A stretch of DNA of 64,000 nucleotides from Microbacterium sp. zg-Y1090 (GCF_030246945.1 NZ_CP126742.1:1674001-1738000), one strand, 5' to 3'; shown: positions 44,213 through 53,210, counted from the stretch's first letter. Notes: generated by a model from the letters alone, not told the origin. Made by a program: numbers and translations.

Positions 44213-44938
44213 ATGAAGTTTCGGGACAAAATGCGCAAGGCAACCGTGGCCGGCGCTGCAGCCGCGCTCATCGTGGGGATCTGCTCGTTCGCTTCGCCAG
44301 CGTTGGCGAGCACGACCACTTCCCCGGCCGACCAGACCGCCGAGATGGAGGCGAGCATCACCACCTTCCTGACGGAGCGCGGCGTGCCCACCACCACTCA
44401 GGACGCCCTGGTCGACAAGCTGCTCAGCGGCGAGCCGCTCGACTCCATGACGGGCGCCGCGCCGGTGTCCACGAACACGACTGTCGAGTCGGGGTTCGAA
44501 GTCACCGAGAACGTCTACGCCGACGGATCGGTGAGCATCAACCGCATCGAGATCGCCAAGCCGGCACCAGCACCCGGCACGATCACACCCTTCGGCGTCA
44601 GCGGGTGCAGCACCAGCAATGGCAGCGGCGTGGTCCGCAAGACGAACTGCCTCATCGACCGCTGGGACGGTATCGTCCAACAGAACTTCCGGGCGGACTT
44701 CACCTTCGTCAACAACGGCTACGACCGGATCGACTCGATCTACAGCCAGAGCTCCGTCGTCTACGGGGCGCGATCGTGGAAGCAGGAGTCCTTCTCGATC
44801 GGAAAGAGGTACGAGAACGCTTCCGGTCCTGCGCGCGCGGAGTACCGGATCAGCGCCGACACGGTCCTCGGAACGTTCAGCTACGGTCTGGGGCTGCGCG
44901 TCGGCGCCAACATCGGCGGACAGCAGTACACCTTCTAG
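44213..44938 (+). CDS. Secreted protein of unknown function
   Basis: A 241-residue exported protein I do not recognise. The signal peptide covers MKFRDKMRKATVAGAAAALI to about residue 33 (PALAS). A helical N-terminal third (ITTFLTERGVPTTT, ALVDKLLSGEPLD) is followed by a beta-rich domain starting GSVSINRIEIAKP, with one Cys pair (GCSTSNG and NCLIDRW) that could form a disulfide, and an aromatic C-terminal half (YSQSSVVYGARSW, ...IGGQQYTF). GGAGGAAC precedes the ATG. The terminator at 44957-45003 closes the unit. A toxin, antimicrobial, or adhesin role are all possible; none is supported by motif evidence. Confidence 0.78.
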   Translation: MKFRDKMRKATVAGAAAALIVGICSFASPALASTTTSPADQTAEMEASITTFLTERGVPTTTQDALVDKLLSGEPLDSMTGAAPVSTNTTVESGFEVTENVYADGSVSINRIEIAKPAPAPGTITPFGVSGCSTSNGSGVVRKTNCLIDRWDGIVQQNFRADFTFVNNGYDRIDSIYSQSSVVYGARSWKQESFSIGKRYENASGPARAEYRISADTVLGTFSYGLGLRVGANIGGQQYTF

Positions 44939-44956
44939 GTCGCTGCAACACCCCGA

Positions 44957-45003
44957 GGGGTGCGCCCTGCGCCGATACCGGGCGGAGCGCACCCCATCTT
45001 TAT
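44957..45003 (+). terminator. Intrinsic terminator of the secreted-protein gene
   Basis: GGGGTGCGC at 44957-44965 pairs with GCGCACCCC at 44987-44995; the intervening bases contain a second short stem (GCCC...GGGC). A T-rich tail (atctttattt) follows. Confidence 0.82.
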
Positions 45004-45020
45004 TTGGGCGTTGAGCCTGG

Positions 45021-45314
45021 ATGAGCGCGCTCTCGGAACACGAGTACCGCGAGATCCGCATCGAAGCTGCCCAACGGCTCGCCATCCTGCTTCGGCACTT
45101 CCGTCAGGCACGCGGACTGTCCCAAGAACGCGTCGCTCAGGAAGCGGGACTTGCCCTGTACACGTACAGCTGCTTGGAGCGGGCCACGACCCCATCGGGC
45201 GGGGTCGCAAACCCGACGCTCGACACCCTCATCAGGGTGTTGCACGCGCTCGAGGTGCCGGAGGTGAGACTCGACTGGGTGATCGAGCCTGCCGATGGGA
45301 TCGACGCGGCATGA
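45021..45314 (+). CDS. XRE-family helix-turn-helix regulator
   Basis: A 97-residue DNA-binding protein with an HTH at about residues 20-70: LAILLRHFRQARGLSQERVA, QEAGLALYTYSCLERA, PTLDTLIRVLHALE. It is typical of phage or plasmid-type repressors and of regulators near mobile modules. The start ATG 45021 has weak ribosome-binding sequence (ttgagcctgg). Its stop overlaps the start of a broken small ORF at 45311. Confidence 0.82.
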   Translation: MSALSEHEYREIRIEAAQRLAILLRHFRQARGLSQERVAQEAGLALYTYSCLERATTPSGGVANPTLDTLIRVLHALEVPEVRLDWVIEPADGIDAA

Positions 45315-45451
45315 GCGACACAGAAGTGCAGTCGATCCCCACGCGATCGTGTCCGTAAGGGGATCCCGAGCTCGGCATCGTCGCCACCGCGATCAGCCAG
45401 CGCAAGCGGGTCTGGCTGGAGGACGACGGCCGGCTCATGACGGACGACTAG
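45311..45451 (+). pseudogene. Decayed small ORF coupled to the XRE gene
   Basis: An ATG overlapping the XRE stop (ATGA) opens a frame MSDTEVQSIPTRSCP that ends at TAA (45356-45358). The same frame continues GDPELGIVATAISQRKR and then VWLEDDGRLMTDD to TAG at 45451. A second reading, HAIVSVR in a neighbouring frame leading into GDPELG, suggests the lesion is a one-base insertion. I do not know the family; the coupled position implies a partner of the XRE regulator. Confidence 0.4.
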
Positions 45452-45940
45452 AGCCGCAGCGCTGGCAGACCGGCGCACCGCGGTCTCGCCCGACCCCCTC
45501 CGAGCGGAGCTTCAGTAGCCGTGCTCGCATGTCCGAGGGCAGGCCCGCACCGTCTCCGCCGACCATCATCAGAGGCTGCGCTTAACCCCCCTGCGCCGCC
45601 GATGGTCTTCGTCGCGTCGGGCGTCGAGGCAGTCACGGCCGCAGCGGGGTGGCGACACGCGGCCTATCTGCGGCTCGTGGTGCTCGTCCTGGACGCCATG
45701 TCTCAGACATACACGGCGATCACCAACCGGGCTATGCATGGCCTGGCCCACAAGTCTTTGTGCGTTGCGAGTGCAGACGCGATGCCTTCTGGGCCTTCGT
45801 CAGCTCCAAATCCTCTGCCACCGCGTCGGAAGCAGCAGGCCGCGGCTTCCGGGGCGGCGGGCGCGGAAGGGCGCGGCACGGGCACACCGCAGGCGGGGCG
45901 CTGCGGCCAGGAGCGCCTGGGGCCATATTGTGGCGGGGCA
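45452..45940. other. 489-base stretch without a recognisable gene
   Basis: Six-frame reading gives only low-complexity Arg/Ala/Pro-rich frames. A minus-strand segment (about 45732-45870, ending KASRLHSQRTKTCGPGHA then a stop) has a more natural composition and could be the C-terminal relic of a gene that once followed the excisionase-like ORF. No integrase motif is visible. Confidence 0.35.
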
Positions 45941-46135
45941 TCAGGCGGCGGCGGCTTCCAGCTCGAGCGTCCACGCACGCACGCGCTCCTTCGAGTAGCG
46001 CAGGTGCTTGCCCATCTTCAGCGGCGTGGGCCCGATGCCCTTCGCCTTCCACTCGTAGAGGGTGTTGACGGGAATCCGCGCCCAGATCGACAGCTCCTTG
46101 ATCGTGAGGAGGTCAGGGAGTTCGTCGAGCGTCAT
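45941..46135 (-). CDS. Excisionase-like helix-turn-helix protein (AlpA/Xis type)
   Basis: A 64-residue protein with one MerR-like HTH: LLTIKELSIWARIPVNTLYEW, in two parts LLTIKELSIWARIPVNT and LYEWKAKGIGP, and the wing KMGKHLRYSKERVRAW. This is the pattern of small excisionases encoded beside tyrosine integrases. Start ATG at 46135 (TTG at 46144 is an alternative). No integrase gene follows. The tRNA-Ala 3' end lies about 200 bases away, which is where such a module is usually found, so it probably belonged to an integrative element. Confidence 0.75.
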   Translation of the reverse strand: MTLDELPDLLTIKELSIWARIPVNTLYEWKAKGIGPTPLKMGKHLRYSKERVRAWTLELEAAAA

Positions 46136-46315
46136 CGAGCGCAAGAGAGTCTCGACTCGGAGAGGGACGGGGTCTGGGAGGCGTTCGTGCTCATGGGACC
46201 CACATGCACGGTATTGCGCGATCTTGGTGGTCGCATCGATTTGCCCCCCAGTCCCTCACGGTCATTACGAGGGAATAACGGGGACTTGGCATCTCATGCG
46301 GGCGCCGGAGAAACG

Positions 46316-46343
46316 AAAAACCCCCGGTAGACCGGGGGTTTTT
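46316..46343 (-). terminator. Terminator of tRNA-Ala
   Basis: CCCCCGGT (46321-46328) and ACCGGGGG (46331-46338) form a perfect 8-bp stem with T-runs on both sides (aaaaa before, ttttt after), so it can act in both directions. It directly follows the CCA end of the tRNA on the minus strand. Confidence 0.85.
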
Positions 46344-46418
46344 GGTGGACCTGAGGGGACTCGAACCCCTGACCCCCTGCATGCCATGCAGGTGCGCTAC
46401 CAGCTGCGCCACAGGCCC
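46343..46418 (-). tRNA. tRNA-Ala (GGC anticodon)
   Basis: A 76-base tRNA with encoded CCA. Acceptor stem GGGCCTG/CAGGTCC contains the G3:U70 pair that identifies alanine tRNAs. The D arm GCGCAGCTGGTAGCGC, anticodon stem-loop CCTGC-ATGGCAT-GCAGG (anticodon GGC, reading GCC) and T arm GGGGTTCGAGTCCCC are all intact. Its 3' end faces the mobile region, a common integrase target. Confidence 0.96.
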
Positions 46419-46545
46419 AGACGATGCTCGCGCTTTCGCGCGGCAACTCGTTAAGCCTACAACACGTCGGCACAGGGAACCGAATCCGCTGCGATGTCCG
46501 GGCGTGTCCGTAGAGTGACCCGCATCCGACCGGAAGAGGTGCCAC

Positions 46546-46969
46546 ATGGCAACCCTGGGCAACATCACCTTCTACGCGGACGACCCCGCGCGCTCTCCCA
46601 TTTCTGGGCGGGCGTCTTCGGCTATCCGCTGCTCGAATGGGAGGACCCGATGCGGCGGCAACTGCTCGACGCCGGGCTCACCGAAGAAGATCTTGGCACG
46701 CGCGCTCTCGCCGAAGACCCGGCCGGCGTCGGCCCCAGCTCTTCTTCCACCACGCCGATGGCCCGAAGCGGGGGCGCAACCGGATTCACCTCGATGTGCA
46801 GACGGTCGCCGAAGGGCGACCCACCCGCGCGCAGCTGGATGCGGAAAAGGATCGCCTCGTCACGCTGGGCGCCGAGGTCGTCAGACTCGTCGATCAATCG
46901 TGGGGACCGTGGCCGGAACTGTATTACCAGCTACGCGATCCCGAGGGCAACGAGTTCTGCCTGCAGTGA
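46546..46969 (+). pseudogene. VOC/glyoxalase-family protein with two frameshifts
   Basis: The protein can be followed through three frames. MATLGNITFYADDPAR is in the first. After one missing base near 46592, SHFWAGVFGYPLLEWEDP and LTEEDLGTRALAEDPAGVGP are in the second. After another missing base near 46734, LFFHHADGPKRGRNRIHLDV and WPELYYQLRDPEGNEFCLQ complete it in the third. Together they give a normal ~140-residue VOC fold with the His and Glu metal ligands typical of glyoxalase/bleomycin-resistance relatives. Both lesions look like single deleted C bases next to C runs, so sequencing error is possible. Confidence 0.8.
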
Positions 46970-46972
46970 GCC

Positions 46973-47350
46973 TCAGTCGGCCGATGTCGTGGCGGGGAGC
47001 TCGACCGGGATGACCGGGCAGTCCTTCCACAGCCGCTCGAGGCCGTAGAACACGCGCTCCTCCTGGTGGAAGACGTGCGCGACGAGGTCGCCGAAGTCGA
47101 GGAGGATCCACCGAGCCTGCTCGCGCCCCTCACGACGCAGGCGCTTGTGTCCCGCTTCGAGCAGCTTCTCCTCGATGCGGTCGGCGATCGCGGCGACGTT
47201 GCGCTCGCTGTTGCCCGAGACGATGAGGAACGCGTCGACGAGAGGCAACGGCTCGGAGACGTCGAGTGCGACGATGTCCTCTCCGCCGGTGGCATCGGCG
47301 GCTTGCGCGGCGATCTGGACCATGTCGATCGACTGGGCGCTGGCGGTCAT
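46973..47350 (-). CDS. rsfS: Ribosome silencing factor
   Basis: Binds L14 on the 50S subunit and blocks subunit joining in starvation. The 125-residue protein contains the family core EDIVALDVSEPLPLVDAFLI (about 24-43), SGNSERNVAAIADRIEE and WILLDFGDLVAHVFHQEERVF, split here as WILLDFGDLVAHVF and HQEERVFYGLE. It overlaps the gene upstream by 4 bases. It closes the nadD-linked operon in the usual order nadD ... rsfS. Confidence 0.93.
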   Translation of the reverse strand: MTASAQSIDMVQIAAQAADATGGEDIVALDVSEPLPLVDAFLIVSGNSERNVAAIADRIEEKLLEAGHKRLRREGREQARWILLDFGDLVAHVFHQEERVFYGLERLWKDCPVIPVELPATTSAD

Positions 47351-48366
47351 GAGAAGACTCCTGTGGTGATGGCGAAGATGAAAACGCCCACGACGGTGAT
47401 CAGAAGCGCGCCCGCGGTGATGGCGAGGGCCATCATGAGACGGCCGCCCCTCTCCGGGGCAGGCGGCTGGATGATCTCTCCGGCGCTCTTGGACGTGCTG
47501 ATCGCCGCGCTCGCGGCGATCGGGGTGGGTGAGGATGCCGGCGGCAGTTCCCCGTCGATGAGGACGGCATCGATGTCCTTGCCGTCGGCGACGCCCGGCG
47601 CGTGACCCCGTGATCCGAGGCCCTCGGGCAACTCGAAGGTACCCGTGATCAGCACCTCGCCGGTCGCGGTGACGGGGCCGACCAGGGGGCCGGACGTGGG
47701 CGTCTGCGAGAGGATCAGCGCATTGGATGCCGTGAGCGATCCGGCGCCGGAGCCGCGACCGAGCAGGTTGTCGAAGGATGCCGGCAGCTCAACGGCATCG
47801 GCCTGGCCCTCGAGCAGCTCGGCTCCGAGCGCGCTGTTGACGACGGGGCGCTCTTCGACCACGTCGAGGGCGGGGTCCTCGGCGGCGGGCGCTGCGGTGG
47901 CGGGCGCCTCGACAACGGGCGCTTCTTGAACAGGAACCTCGACGACAGGAGCTTCCTCGACGACAGGAGCGTCCTCGACAACGGTTGCCTCATCGACCTC
48001 CGCTTCTGATGCGGCGGTGTCGGCCGCGGCGGCCTCTTCGCTCTCTTCCGCAGCTGCCTGATCCGCCTGCACGTCGGGGGCGGCCATCAGGTCGGGAGTG
48101 ATGACGGGCACCGACGCCGTGCGGATGCGCTCCTGCTGCCGCGCCTGGCGGCGGGTGAGCGGGCTGGCTGCGAGGTCGACCTCGGAATCGGGCTGGGGCG
48201 CGGGAGGAACCTCGGCGGGGGGCGCCGGCTTCGGCAGCGGAGCCGCCACGACCGCAGGCTCGACAGAGGGCTCATCGCCGGTGATGATCGGTGTCGCCGC
48301 CGTGTTGCGCAAGTCACGCAGCTGCTTGCGCGTCAGCGGCGGAGTGGGCTGCTCGGGTGTGCTCAT
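47347..48366 (-). CDS. Membrane-anchored Pro/Glu-rich protein with a repeated N-terminal motif
   Basis: A 339-residue protein inserted between nadD and rsfS, with 4-base overlaps on both sides. It has a single C-terminal membrane helix ([20 protein letters not shown], about 312-335) and no N-terminal signal, so most of it would be cytoplasmic. A motif occurs twice: [12 protein letters not shown]...PIIT (about 10-30) and [12 protein letters not shown]...PVIT (about 71-92). A long acidic Val/Ala/Glu/Pro stretch (about 100-180) is low complexity and disordered. The part before the helix (about 190-300) looks folded. I do not know the function; the position suggests a Microbacteriaceae-specific partner of the nadD-rsfS operon. 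Confidence 0.72.
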   Translation of the reverse strand: MSTPEQPTPPLTRKQLRDLRNTAATPIITGDEPSVEPAVVAAPLPKPAPPAEVPPAPQPDSEVDLAASPLTRRQARQQERIRTASVPVITPDLMAAPDVQADQAAAEESEEAAAADTAASEAEVDEATVVEDAPVVEEAPVVEVPVQEAPVVEAPATAAPAAEDPALDVVEERPVVNSALGAELLEGQADAVELPASFDNLLGRGSGAGSLTASNALILSQTPTSGPLVGPVTATGEVLITGTFELPEGLGSRGHAPGVADGKDIDAVLIDGELPPASSPTPIAASAAISTSKSAGEIIQPPAPERGGRLMMALAITAGALLITVVGVFIFAITTGVFS

Positions 48367-48959
48367 GCCTGGCTCCGATAGAGGTGGTGCTTCGCAATGT
48401 ATTGGACGACGCCGTCAGGGACCAGGTACCACACCGGGTATCCCCGATGTACGCGGTCGCGGCAGTCCGTGGACGAGATCGCCAGTGCCGGCACTTCCAG
48501 CTGGCTGACGCCCTCGGCGGGCAGGTCCTCGATGTCCAGCACGTGGCCGGGACGGGATACGGCGACGAAGTGCGCGAGACTCCACAGTTCTTCGTGGTCG
48601 CGCCACGTGAAGATCTGGGCGATCGCATCGGCGCCGGTGATGAAGAAGAACTCCGCGTCGGGGCGCTGCACTTTCAGATCCCGCAAGGTGTCCGTGGTGT
48701 ACGTGGGACCCCCGCGGTCGATGTCGACGCGGCTGACGGTGAACCTCGGGTTGGATGCCGTCGCGATCACCGTCATGAGATAGCGGTGCTCCGCGGCCGA
48801 CACCTGGTGCTTCTGCCAGGGCTGCCCCGTAGGCACGAAGATCACTTCGTCGAGGTCGAGCGACTGGGCGACCTCGCTGGCTGCGACGAGGTGGCCGTGA
48901 TGGATCGGGTCGAACGTCCCACCCATCACACCGATGCGCGGCGCACGCGGAGAAGTCAT
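48363..48959 (-). CDS. nadD: Nicotinate-nucleotide adenylyltransferase
   Basis: Makes deamido-NAD from NaMN and ATP. The 198-residue protein has the nucleotidyltransferase motif [12 protein letters not shown] (residues 14-25), [11 protein letters not shown], the segment FFITGADAI, and [10 protein letters not shown] in place of the ISSTxIR motif near the C-terminus. It fits the family length. It overlaps the next gene by 4 bases and follows a small membrane-protein gene after 9 bases. Confidence 0.94.
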   Translation of the reverse strand: MTSPRAPRIGVMGGTFDPIHHGHLVAASEVAQSLDLDEVIFVPTGQPWQKHQVSAAEHRYLMTVIATASNPRFTVSRVDIDRGGPTYTTDTLRDLKVQRPDAEFFFITGADAIAQIFTWRDHEELWSLAHFVAVSRPGHVLDIEDLPAEGVSQLEVPALAISSTDCRDRVHRGYPVWYLVPDGVVQYIAKHHLYRSQA

Positions 48960-48968
48960 GCACCCGGC

Positions 48969-49193
48969 CTAGTGGTGGCCGTGCCCCGCCTGCGTGAGTT
49001 CCTCGCGGTGCGCCCGCGCGTAGGCCTCGGCCTTCGGGGCGTGCCGGTTGGCGACGTTGCGGTACGAGAGCGTGACCAGCCCGAGCAGCAGGAAGATCGC
49101 GAGGGCCACGATGCCGTAGCCGACGTTGTCGAAAAGGCCGACGTGGTGTTCCGTCTCCGCCGCGGCGAAGGCGGTGATAGAGGCGAGGTTCAT
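48969..49193 (-). CDS. Small membrane protein of unknown function
   Basis: A 74-residue protein with one strong membrane helix (VGYGIVALAIFLLLGLVTLS, about 25-44), a short Ala-rich N-terminus and a soluble His-rich tail (YARAHREELTQAGHGHH) that could bind metal. It lies between proA and nadD on the same strand with conserved spacing typical of an operon. I do not recognise a family. Confidence 0.7.
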   Translation of the reverse strand: MNLASITAFAAAETEHHVGLFDNVGYGIVALAIFLLLGLVTLSYRNVANRHAPKAEAYARAHREELTQAGHGHH

Positions 49194-49243
49194 AGGGGCT
49201 CCGTTCAGGATGCTTGGGGGCGCGCGCTCTCCAGCTTATTGCG

Positions 49244-50509
49244 TCAGGAGCGCACCTGCCCGCCGCCACGGGCGAGCCACTTGACACTGGTCAGCTCAGG
49301 AAGGCCCATCGGGCCCCGGGCGTGCAGCTTCTGGGTCGAGATGCCGACCTCAGCGCCGAACCCGAACTCTCCGCCATCCGTGAAGCGCGTCGAGGCGTTG
49401 GCCATGACGACAGCGGCGTCCACCTCGGTGAGAAAGCGCTCGGCGCGGGCCTCATCCGCCGTGATGATCGACTCGGTGTGCTGGGTGGAGTAGCGCCGGA
49501 TGTGGGCGAGGGCCTCGTCGAGGTCGGGCACGACGCGCATCGAAAGGTCGAGGCTCATGTGCTCGAGCGCGTATTCGTCCTCGGTCACGGGCACCACGTC
49601 GGGCGCCAGGCTCCGCGTCGTGTCGTCCCCGTGCACGGTGACACCCGCCTGCTGCAGCGCCGTGACGACCGGCGGGATCAGCCTCTCGGCGGCGTCGGCG
49701 AGCACCAGCACGGTCTCGACGGCGTTGCAGACGCTCGGGCGCTGCGCCTTGGCGTTGACGACGATGTCGCGGGCCCAGTCGGTCGGCGCGGTGGAATCCA
49801 GCACGATGTGCACGACCCCGGCGCCGGTCTCGATCACCGGCACCGACGACTCCGTCACGACCGTCTCGATCAACTGGGCGCTGCCGCGCGGCACGAGCAC
49901 GTCGACCAGGCCGCGGGCCTGCATGAGCTCCCGCGCACCCTCTCGTCCGAAGTCGTCCAGCGTCTGCACGGCCTCGGGATCGATGCCGCGGGAGGCGAGA
50001 GCACCGCGCATCGTGCGCACGAGGGCGGCGTTGGAGTGCTCAGCAGCCGTGCCGCCGCGCAGCACCACCGCGTTGCCGGCGCGCAGCGCGAGCGCGGCGA
50101 TGTCGACGGTCACATTCGGTCGCGCCTCGTAGATCGAGCCGACGACGCCAAAGGGCACCGACACCTTCTGCAGGCGCACCCCGCCGCCGATCACGCGCTC
50201 ATCCAGCACACGGCCCACCGGATCAGGCAGCGCCGCCACCTGGCGCACCGCCTCGGCGAGGGCGCCGATGCGCGCGGCATCCAGCCGCAGCCGGTCCTGA
50301 AGCCCCGGCGCCATCCCCGTCGCGCGGCCGCGTTCGAGGTCTTCGGCGTTGGCTGCGACGATCTCGTCGACAGCGGCGTCGAGGGCGTCGGCGATCGCGT
50401 GCAGCGCGGCGGCCTTGTCCTCGTCGCTCAGCAGGGCGACGCTGCGCGAGGCATCCTTGGCGAGCTGCATCCGCTCGCGCGCCGTCGTCGGCACGGTGAG
50501 GGTGGTCAT
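49244..50509 (-). CDS. proA: Gamma-glutamyl phosphate reductase
   Basis: Second step of proline synthesis, reducing gamma-glutamyl phosphate to glutamate semialdehyde. The 421-residue aldehyde-dehydrogenase-fold enzyme shows VPFGVVGSIYEARPNVTVD, GNAVVLRGG, the catalytic Cys in PSVCNAVETVL, and C-terminal HTESIITAD and GPMGLPELTS. It follows proB after 9 bases on the same strand, as in most bacteria. Confidence 0.95.
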   Translation of the reverse strand: MTTLTVPTTARERMQLAKDASRSVALLSDEDKAAALHAIADALDAAVDEIVAANAEDLERGRATGMAPGLQDRLRLDAARIGALAEAVRQVAALPDPVGRVLDERVIGGGVRLQKVSVPFGVVGSIYEARPNVTVDIAALALRAGNAVVLRGGTAAEHSNAALVRTMRGALASRGIDPEAVQTLDDFGREGARELMQARGLVDVLVPRGSAQLIETVVTESSVPVIETGAGVVHIVLDSTAPTDWARDIVVNAKAQRPSVCNAVETVLVLADAAERLIPPVVTALQQAGVTVHGDDTTRSLAPDVVPVTEDEYALEHMSLDLSMRVVPDLDEALAHIRRYSTQHTESIITADEARAERFLTEVDAAVVMANASTRFTDGGEFGFGAEVGISTQKLHARGPMGLPELTSVKWLARGGGQVRS

Positions 50510-50518
50510 CGGCTCAGT

Positions 50519-51352
50519 TTAGTCGTGGGCGGCGGTGGTCGGGACGGCGCCGGTCCTCGGCGCGGACCCGCTCGGGTCGGGTGCGAACCAGGTGCCGATG
50601 TCTTCCCCCATAAGGGCGGCACCGACGAGGTCCGCGCTGGTGACCAGCACCCCGATCCCGGATGCCGCGGCCAGCCGGGCGGCGGAGACCTTCGTCGCCG
50701 CTCCCCCGGTTCCGACGCTGTTGACGACCACCGACCCGAACTCGAATCCGCTCAGATCGTCGTCGAAGGCGACGTGCCGGATGGGCTCCGCCCCCGGCTC
50801 CGAAGGCGGACGCGTGTAGAGGCACTCGATGTCGCTGAGCAGCACCAGCGCGTCGGCACCGACCAGACTCGCCACCAGTGCCGCCAACCGGTCGTTGTCA
50901 CCGAAGCGGATCTCGTGCGTCGCCACGGTGTCGTTCTCGTTGACGATCGGGAGGATCCGGAGCCCGAGCAGGCGATCCATGGCACGGCGCGCATTCGAGC
51001 GCGGCGTGGGGTTCTCGAGATCGCCCGCGGTCAGCAGCACCTGGCCGGCGACGACGCGGAATGCCCGCAGCGCCTCCTGGTAGCGGTAGATGAGGATGTT
51101 CTGGCCCACCGCCGCTGCCGCCTGCTGCGTAGCGAGGTCGGCGGGGCGTTCGTCGAGGTCGAGGAAGGGCATGCCCGTCGCGATCGCACCGGACGACACC
51201 AGCACGACTTCCACGCCGCGCGCGTGCGCGGCCGCGAGAGCCTCGACGATCCCCTGGATCTTGCCGGCGTTGTCCCCGCTGATCGACGACGAGCCGACCT
51301 TGACCACGAGCCGGCGGGCCGTGCGGATCCCGGAGCGATCCCGCGCTGTCAC
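50519..51352 (-). CDS. proB: Glutamate 5-kinase, short form without PUA domain
   Basis: Phosphorylates glutamate in the first step of proline synthesis. The 277-residue protein is the amino-acid-kinase domain only: [10 protein letters not shown] (substrate-binding Lys), [57 protein letters not shown]. coli-type ProB is about 367 residues because of a C-terminal PUA domain, which is absent here. Proline feedback sits in the kinase domain, so regulation may be kept. It overlaps obg by 4 bases. Confidence 0.93.
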   Translation of the reverse strand: MTARDRSGIRTARRLVVKVGSSSISGDNAGKIQGIVEALAAAHARGVEVVLVSSGAIATGMPFLDLDERPADLATQQAAAAVGQNILIYRYQEALRAFRVVAGQVLLTAGDLENPTPRSNARRAMDRLLGLRILPIVNENDTVATHEIRFGDNDRLAALVASLVGADALVLLSDIECLYTRPPSEPGAEPIRHVAFDDDLSGFEFGSVVVNSVGTGGAATKVSAARLAAASGIGVLVTSADLVGAALMGEDIGTWFAPDPSGSAPRTGAVPTTAAHD

Positions 51353-52851
51353 CGCGAGGTCTCCTCGTTTCGCTCTGCGCGGCGCTCGGCCTCGAGGTCT
51401 GCGCGGGCCTCAGCCTTGGCATCCATGCGCTCGTGATAGCGCTCGCGACGCTGCGACGTGGTGCGGCGCGGGTTGAGGTCCAGTCGCGGATCGGTGCCTC
51501 GCGGCGCTGTCATGAGCTCCGCAGCGGAGGTCATGGCCGGATGCCAGTCGAACACGATGCCGTCGCCCTCGCCGATGACGACGGTGGATCCGGCCTGCGC
51601 GCCCGCCTTGAACAGCCCGTTCTCGACGCCCAGCTTCTCCAGGCGGTCCGCGAGGAAGCCCACGGCCTCCTCGTTCTGGAAGTCCGTCTGCTGCACCCAC
51701 TTGACCGGCTTCGCGCCGAGCACCCGGTAGATGTTGCCGTACGTGCCGCCTTCGACGCGGATCTCGAACTCCTTCTCGGAGCCCTTCGGGCGGATGACGA
51801 TGCGCTCCGGCGCCGGGGTCGCCGCCAGGTGCGCGCGGTGCTGCGCCACCACGTCGCCGAGCGCGAAGGTGAGCTGACGCAGACCCTCGTGGCTGACGGT
51901 GGAGATCTCGAACACGCGGTAACCGCGGGCTTCGAGGTCGGGACGCACCAGATCGGCGAGCTCCTTCGCCTCGGGCACGTCGATCTTGTTCAGCGCCACC
52001 AGCTGGGGGCGCTCGAGCAGCGGGATCTGTCCCTCGGGCACCGGGTAGGCGGCGAGCTCGGCGAGGATGACGTCGAGGTCGCTCAGCGGGTCGCGACCCG
52101 GCTCGAGCGTGGCGCAGTCCAGCACGTGCACGAGAGCCGTGCACCGTTCGACGTGCCGCAGGAACTCCAGGCCCAGGCCCCGCCCCTCGCTGGCACCCTC
52201 GACGAGACCGGGCACGTCGGCGACGGTGAACCGCACCTCGCCCGCCTGCACGACACCCAGGTTCGGGTGCAGCGTCGTGAACGGATAATCGGCGATCTTC
52301 GGTCGCGCGGCGGAGACCGCGGCGATGAGGCTGGACTTGCCGGCGGACGGGAAGCCCACCAGGGCCACGTCGGCGACCGTCTTCAGCTCGAGCTGGATGT
52401 CGCCTTCCCACCCGGGCGTGCCGAGCAGGGCGAACCCGGGGGCCTTGCGCTTGGGGTTGGCCAGCGACGCGTTGCCCAGACCACCCTGACCGCCGGGGGC
52501 GACGACCACGCGGGTGCCGGGCTCGACCATGTCGACCAGCGTGTGGCCGGCGGCGTCTTTGACCACGGTGCCCACCGGGACGGGCAGCTCGAGCGATTCC
52601 CCGTTGGCGCCCGAGCGGTGGTCGCCCATGCCGAACCCGCCGTTGCCGGCGGTGCGATGGGGCGAGTGGTGGTAGGACAGCAGCGTCGTCACCTGCGGGT
52701 CGGCGACCAGCACGATGTCGCCGCCGTTGCCGCCGTTGCCGCCGTCGGGACCGGCGAGCGGCTTGAACTTCTCCCGCTTGACCGAGACGCAGCCGTTGCC
52801 GCCCTTTCCGGCGCGCAGATGGAGCGTCACTCTATCGACGAAGGTGACCAT
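51349..52851 (-). CDS. obg: Obg family GTPase
   Basis: Ribosome-associated GTPase for 50S assembly and (p)ppGpp-linked growth control. The 500-residue protein has the Gly-rich OBG fold ([29 protein letters not shown]), a GTPase core with GFPSAGKSS (G1, residue ~165), [12 protein letters not shown] (G3), NKIDVPEA (G4), and an OCT domain (VRRVE-type segment, then [16 protein letters not shown]). A charged C-terminal tail ([12 protein letters not shown]) is common in actinobacterial Obg. It follows rpmA and a terminator, and its stop overlaps proB. Confidence 0.95.
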   Translation of the reverse strand: MVTFVDRVTLHLRAGKGGNGCVSVKREKFKPLAGPDGGNGGNGGDIVLVADPQVTTLLSYHHSPHRTAGNGGFGMGDHRSGANGESLELPVPVGTVVKDAAGHTLVDMVEPGTRVVVAPGGQGGLGNASLANPKRKAPGFALLGTPGWEGDIQLELKTVADVALVGFPSAGKSSLIAAVSAARPKIADYPFTTLHPNLGVVQAGEVRFTVADVPGLVEGASEGRGLGLEFLRHVERCTALVHVLDCATLEPGRDPLSDLDVILAELAAYPVPEGQIPLLERPQLVALNKIDVPEAKELADLVRPDLEARGYRVFEISTVSHEGLRQLTFALGDVVAQHRAHLAATPAPERIVIRPKGSEKEFEIRVEGGTYGNIYRVLGAKPVKWVQQTDFQNEEAVGFLADRLEKLGVENGLFKAGAQAGSTVVIGEGDGIVFDWHPAMTSAAELMTAPRGTDPRLDLNPRRTTSQRRERYHERMDAKAEARADLEAERRAERNEETSR

Positions 52852-52880
52852 GGACTGCTCCTCAGCTGTCGGTACAAACA

Positions 52881-52912
52881 GGCGAGGGGCGAGCCGTAGC
52901 CCGCCCCTCGCC
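52881..52912 (-). terminator. Terminator or attenuator between rpmA and obg
   Basis: A perfect 11-bp stem: GGCGAGGGGCG (52881-52891) pairs with CGCCCCTCGCC (52902-52912). It lies 22 bases past the rpmA stop on the minus strand. No long T-run follows, so partial read-through into obg is likely. Confidence 0.65.
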
Positions 52913-52933
52913 GAGATTCAGTGCGTCTCGCGG

Positions 52934-53191
52934 TTACTCCGCGGCCGCGACGATGTTGACCACCTTGCGGCGGCCCTTCGAGCCGAACTCGACAGCGCCG
53001 GCGGCGAGGGCGAACAGGGTGTCGTCCTTGCCGCGGCCGACGTTCGCGCCCGGGTGGAAGTGGGTGCCGCGCTGGCGGACGATGATCTCGCCGGCGTTCA
53101 CTTCCTGGCCTCCGAAGCGCTTGACGCCGAGGCGCTGGGCGTTGGAGTCACGACCGTTACGGGTGGAGCTTGCGCCCTTTTTGTGTGCCAT
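52934..53191 (-). CDS. rpmA: 50S ribosomal protein L27
   Basis: Acts near the peptidyl-transferase centre. The 85-residue protein begins [20 protein letters not shown], then LGVKRFGGQ and [13 protein letters not shown], the standard L27 sequence. No extra N-terminal cleavable peptide (as in Firmicutes) is present. It follows rplU after 19 bases. Confidence 0.97.
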   Translation of the reverse strand: MAHKKGASSTRNGRDSNAQRLGVKRFGGQEVNAGEIIVRQRGTHFHPGANVGRGKDDTLFALAAGAVEFGSKGRRKVVNIVAAAE

Positions 53192-53210
53192 CTCTGCGTC
53201 TCCCCTGGCC

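Noticed and set aside
45521..46330. 269-codon plus-strand frame covering the excisionase-like gene and the region beside the tRNA
   Set aside because: No recognisable motif, Arg/Ala-rich, and it lies over the convincing minus-strand HTH gene; treated as chance.
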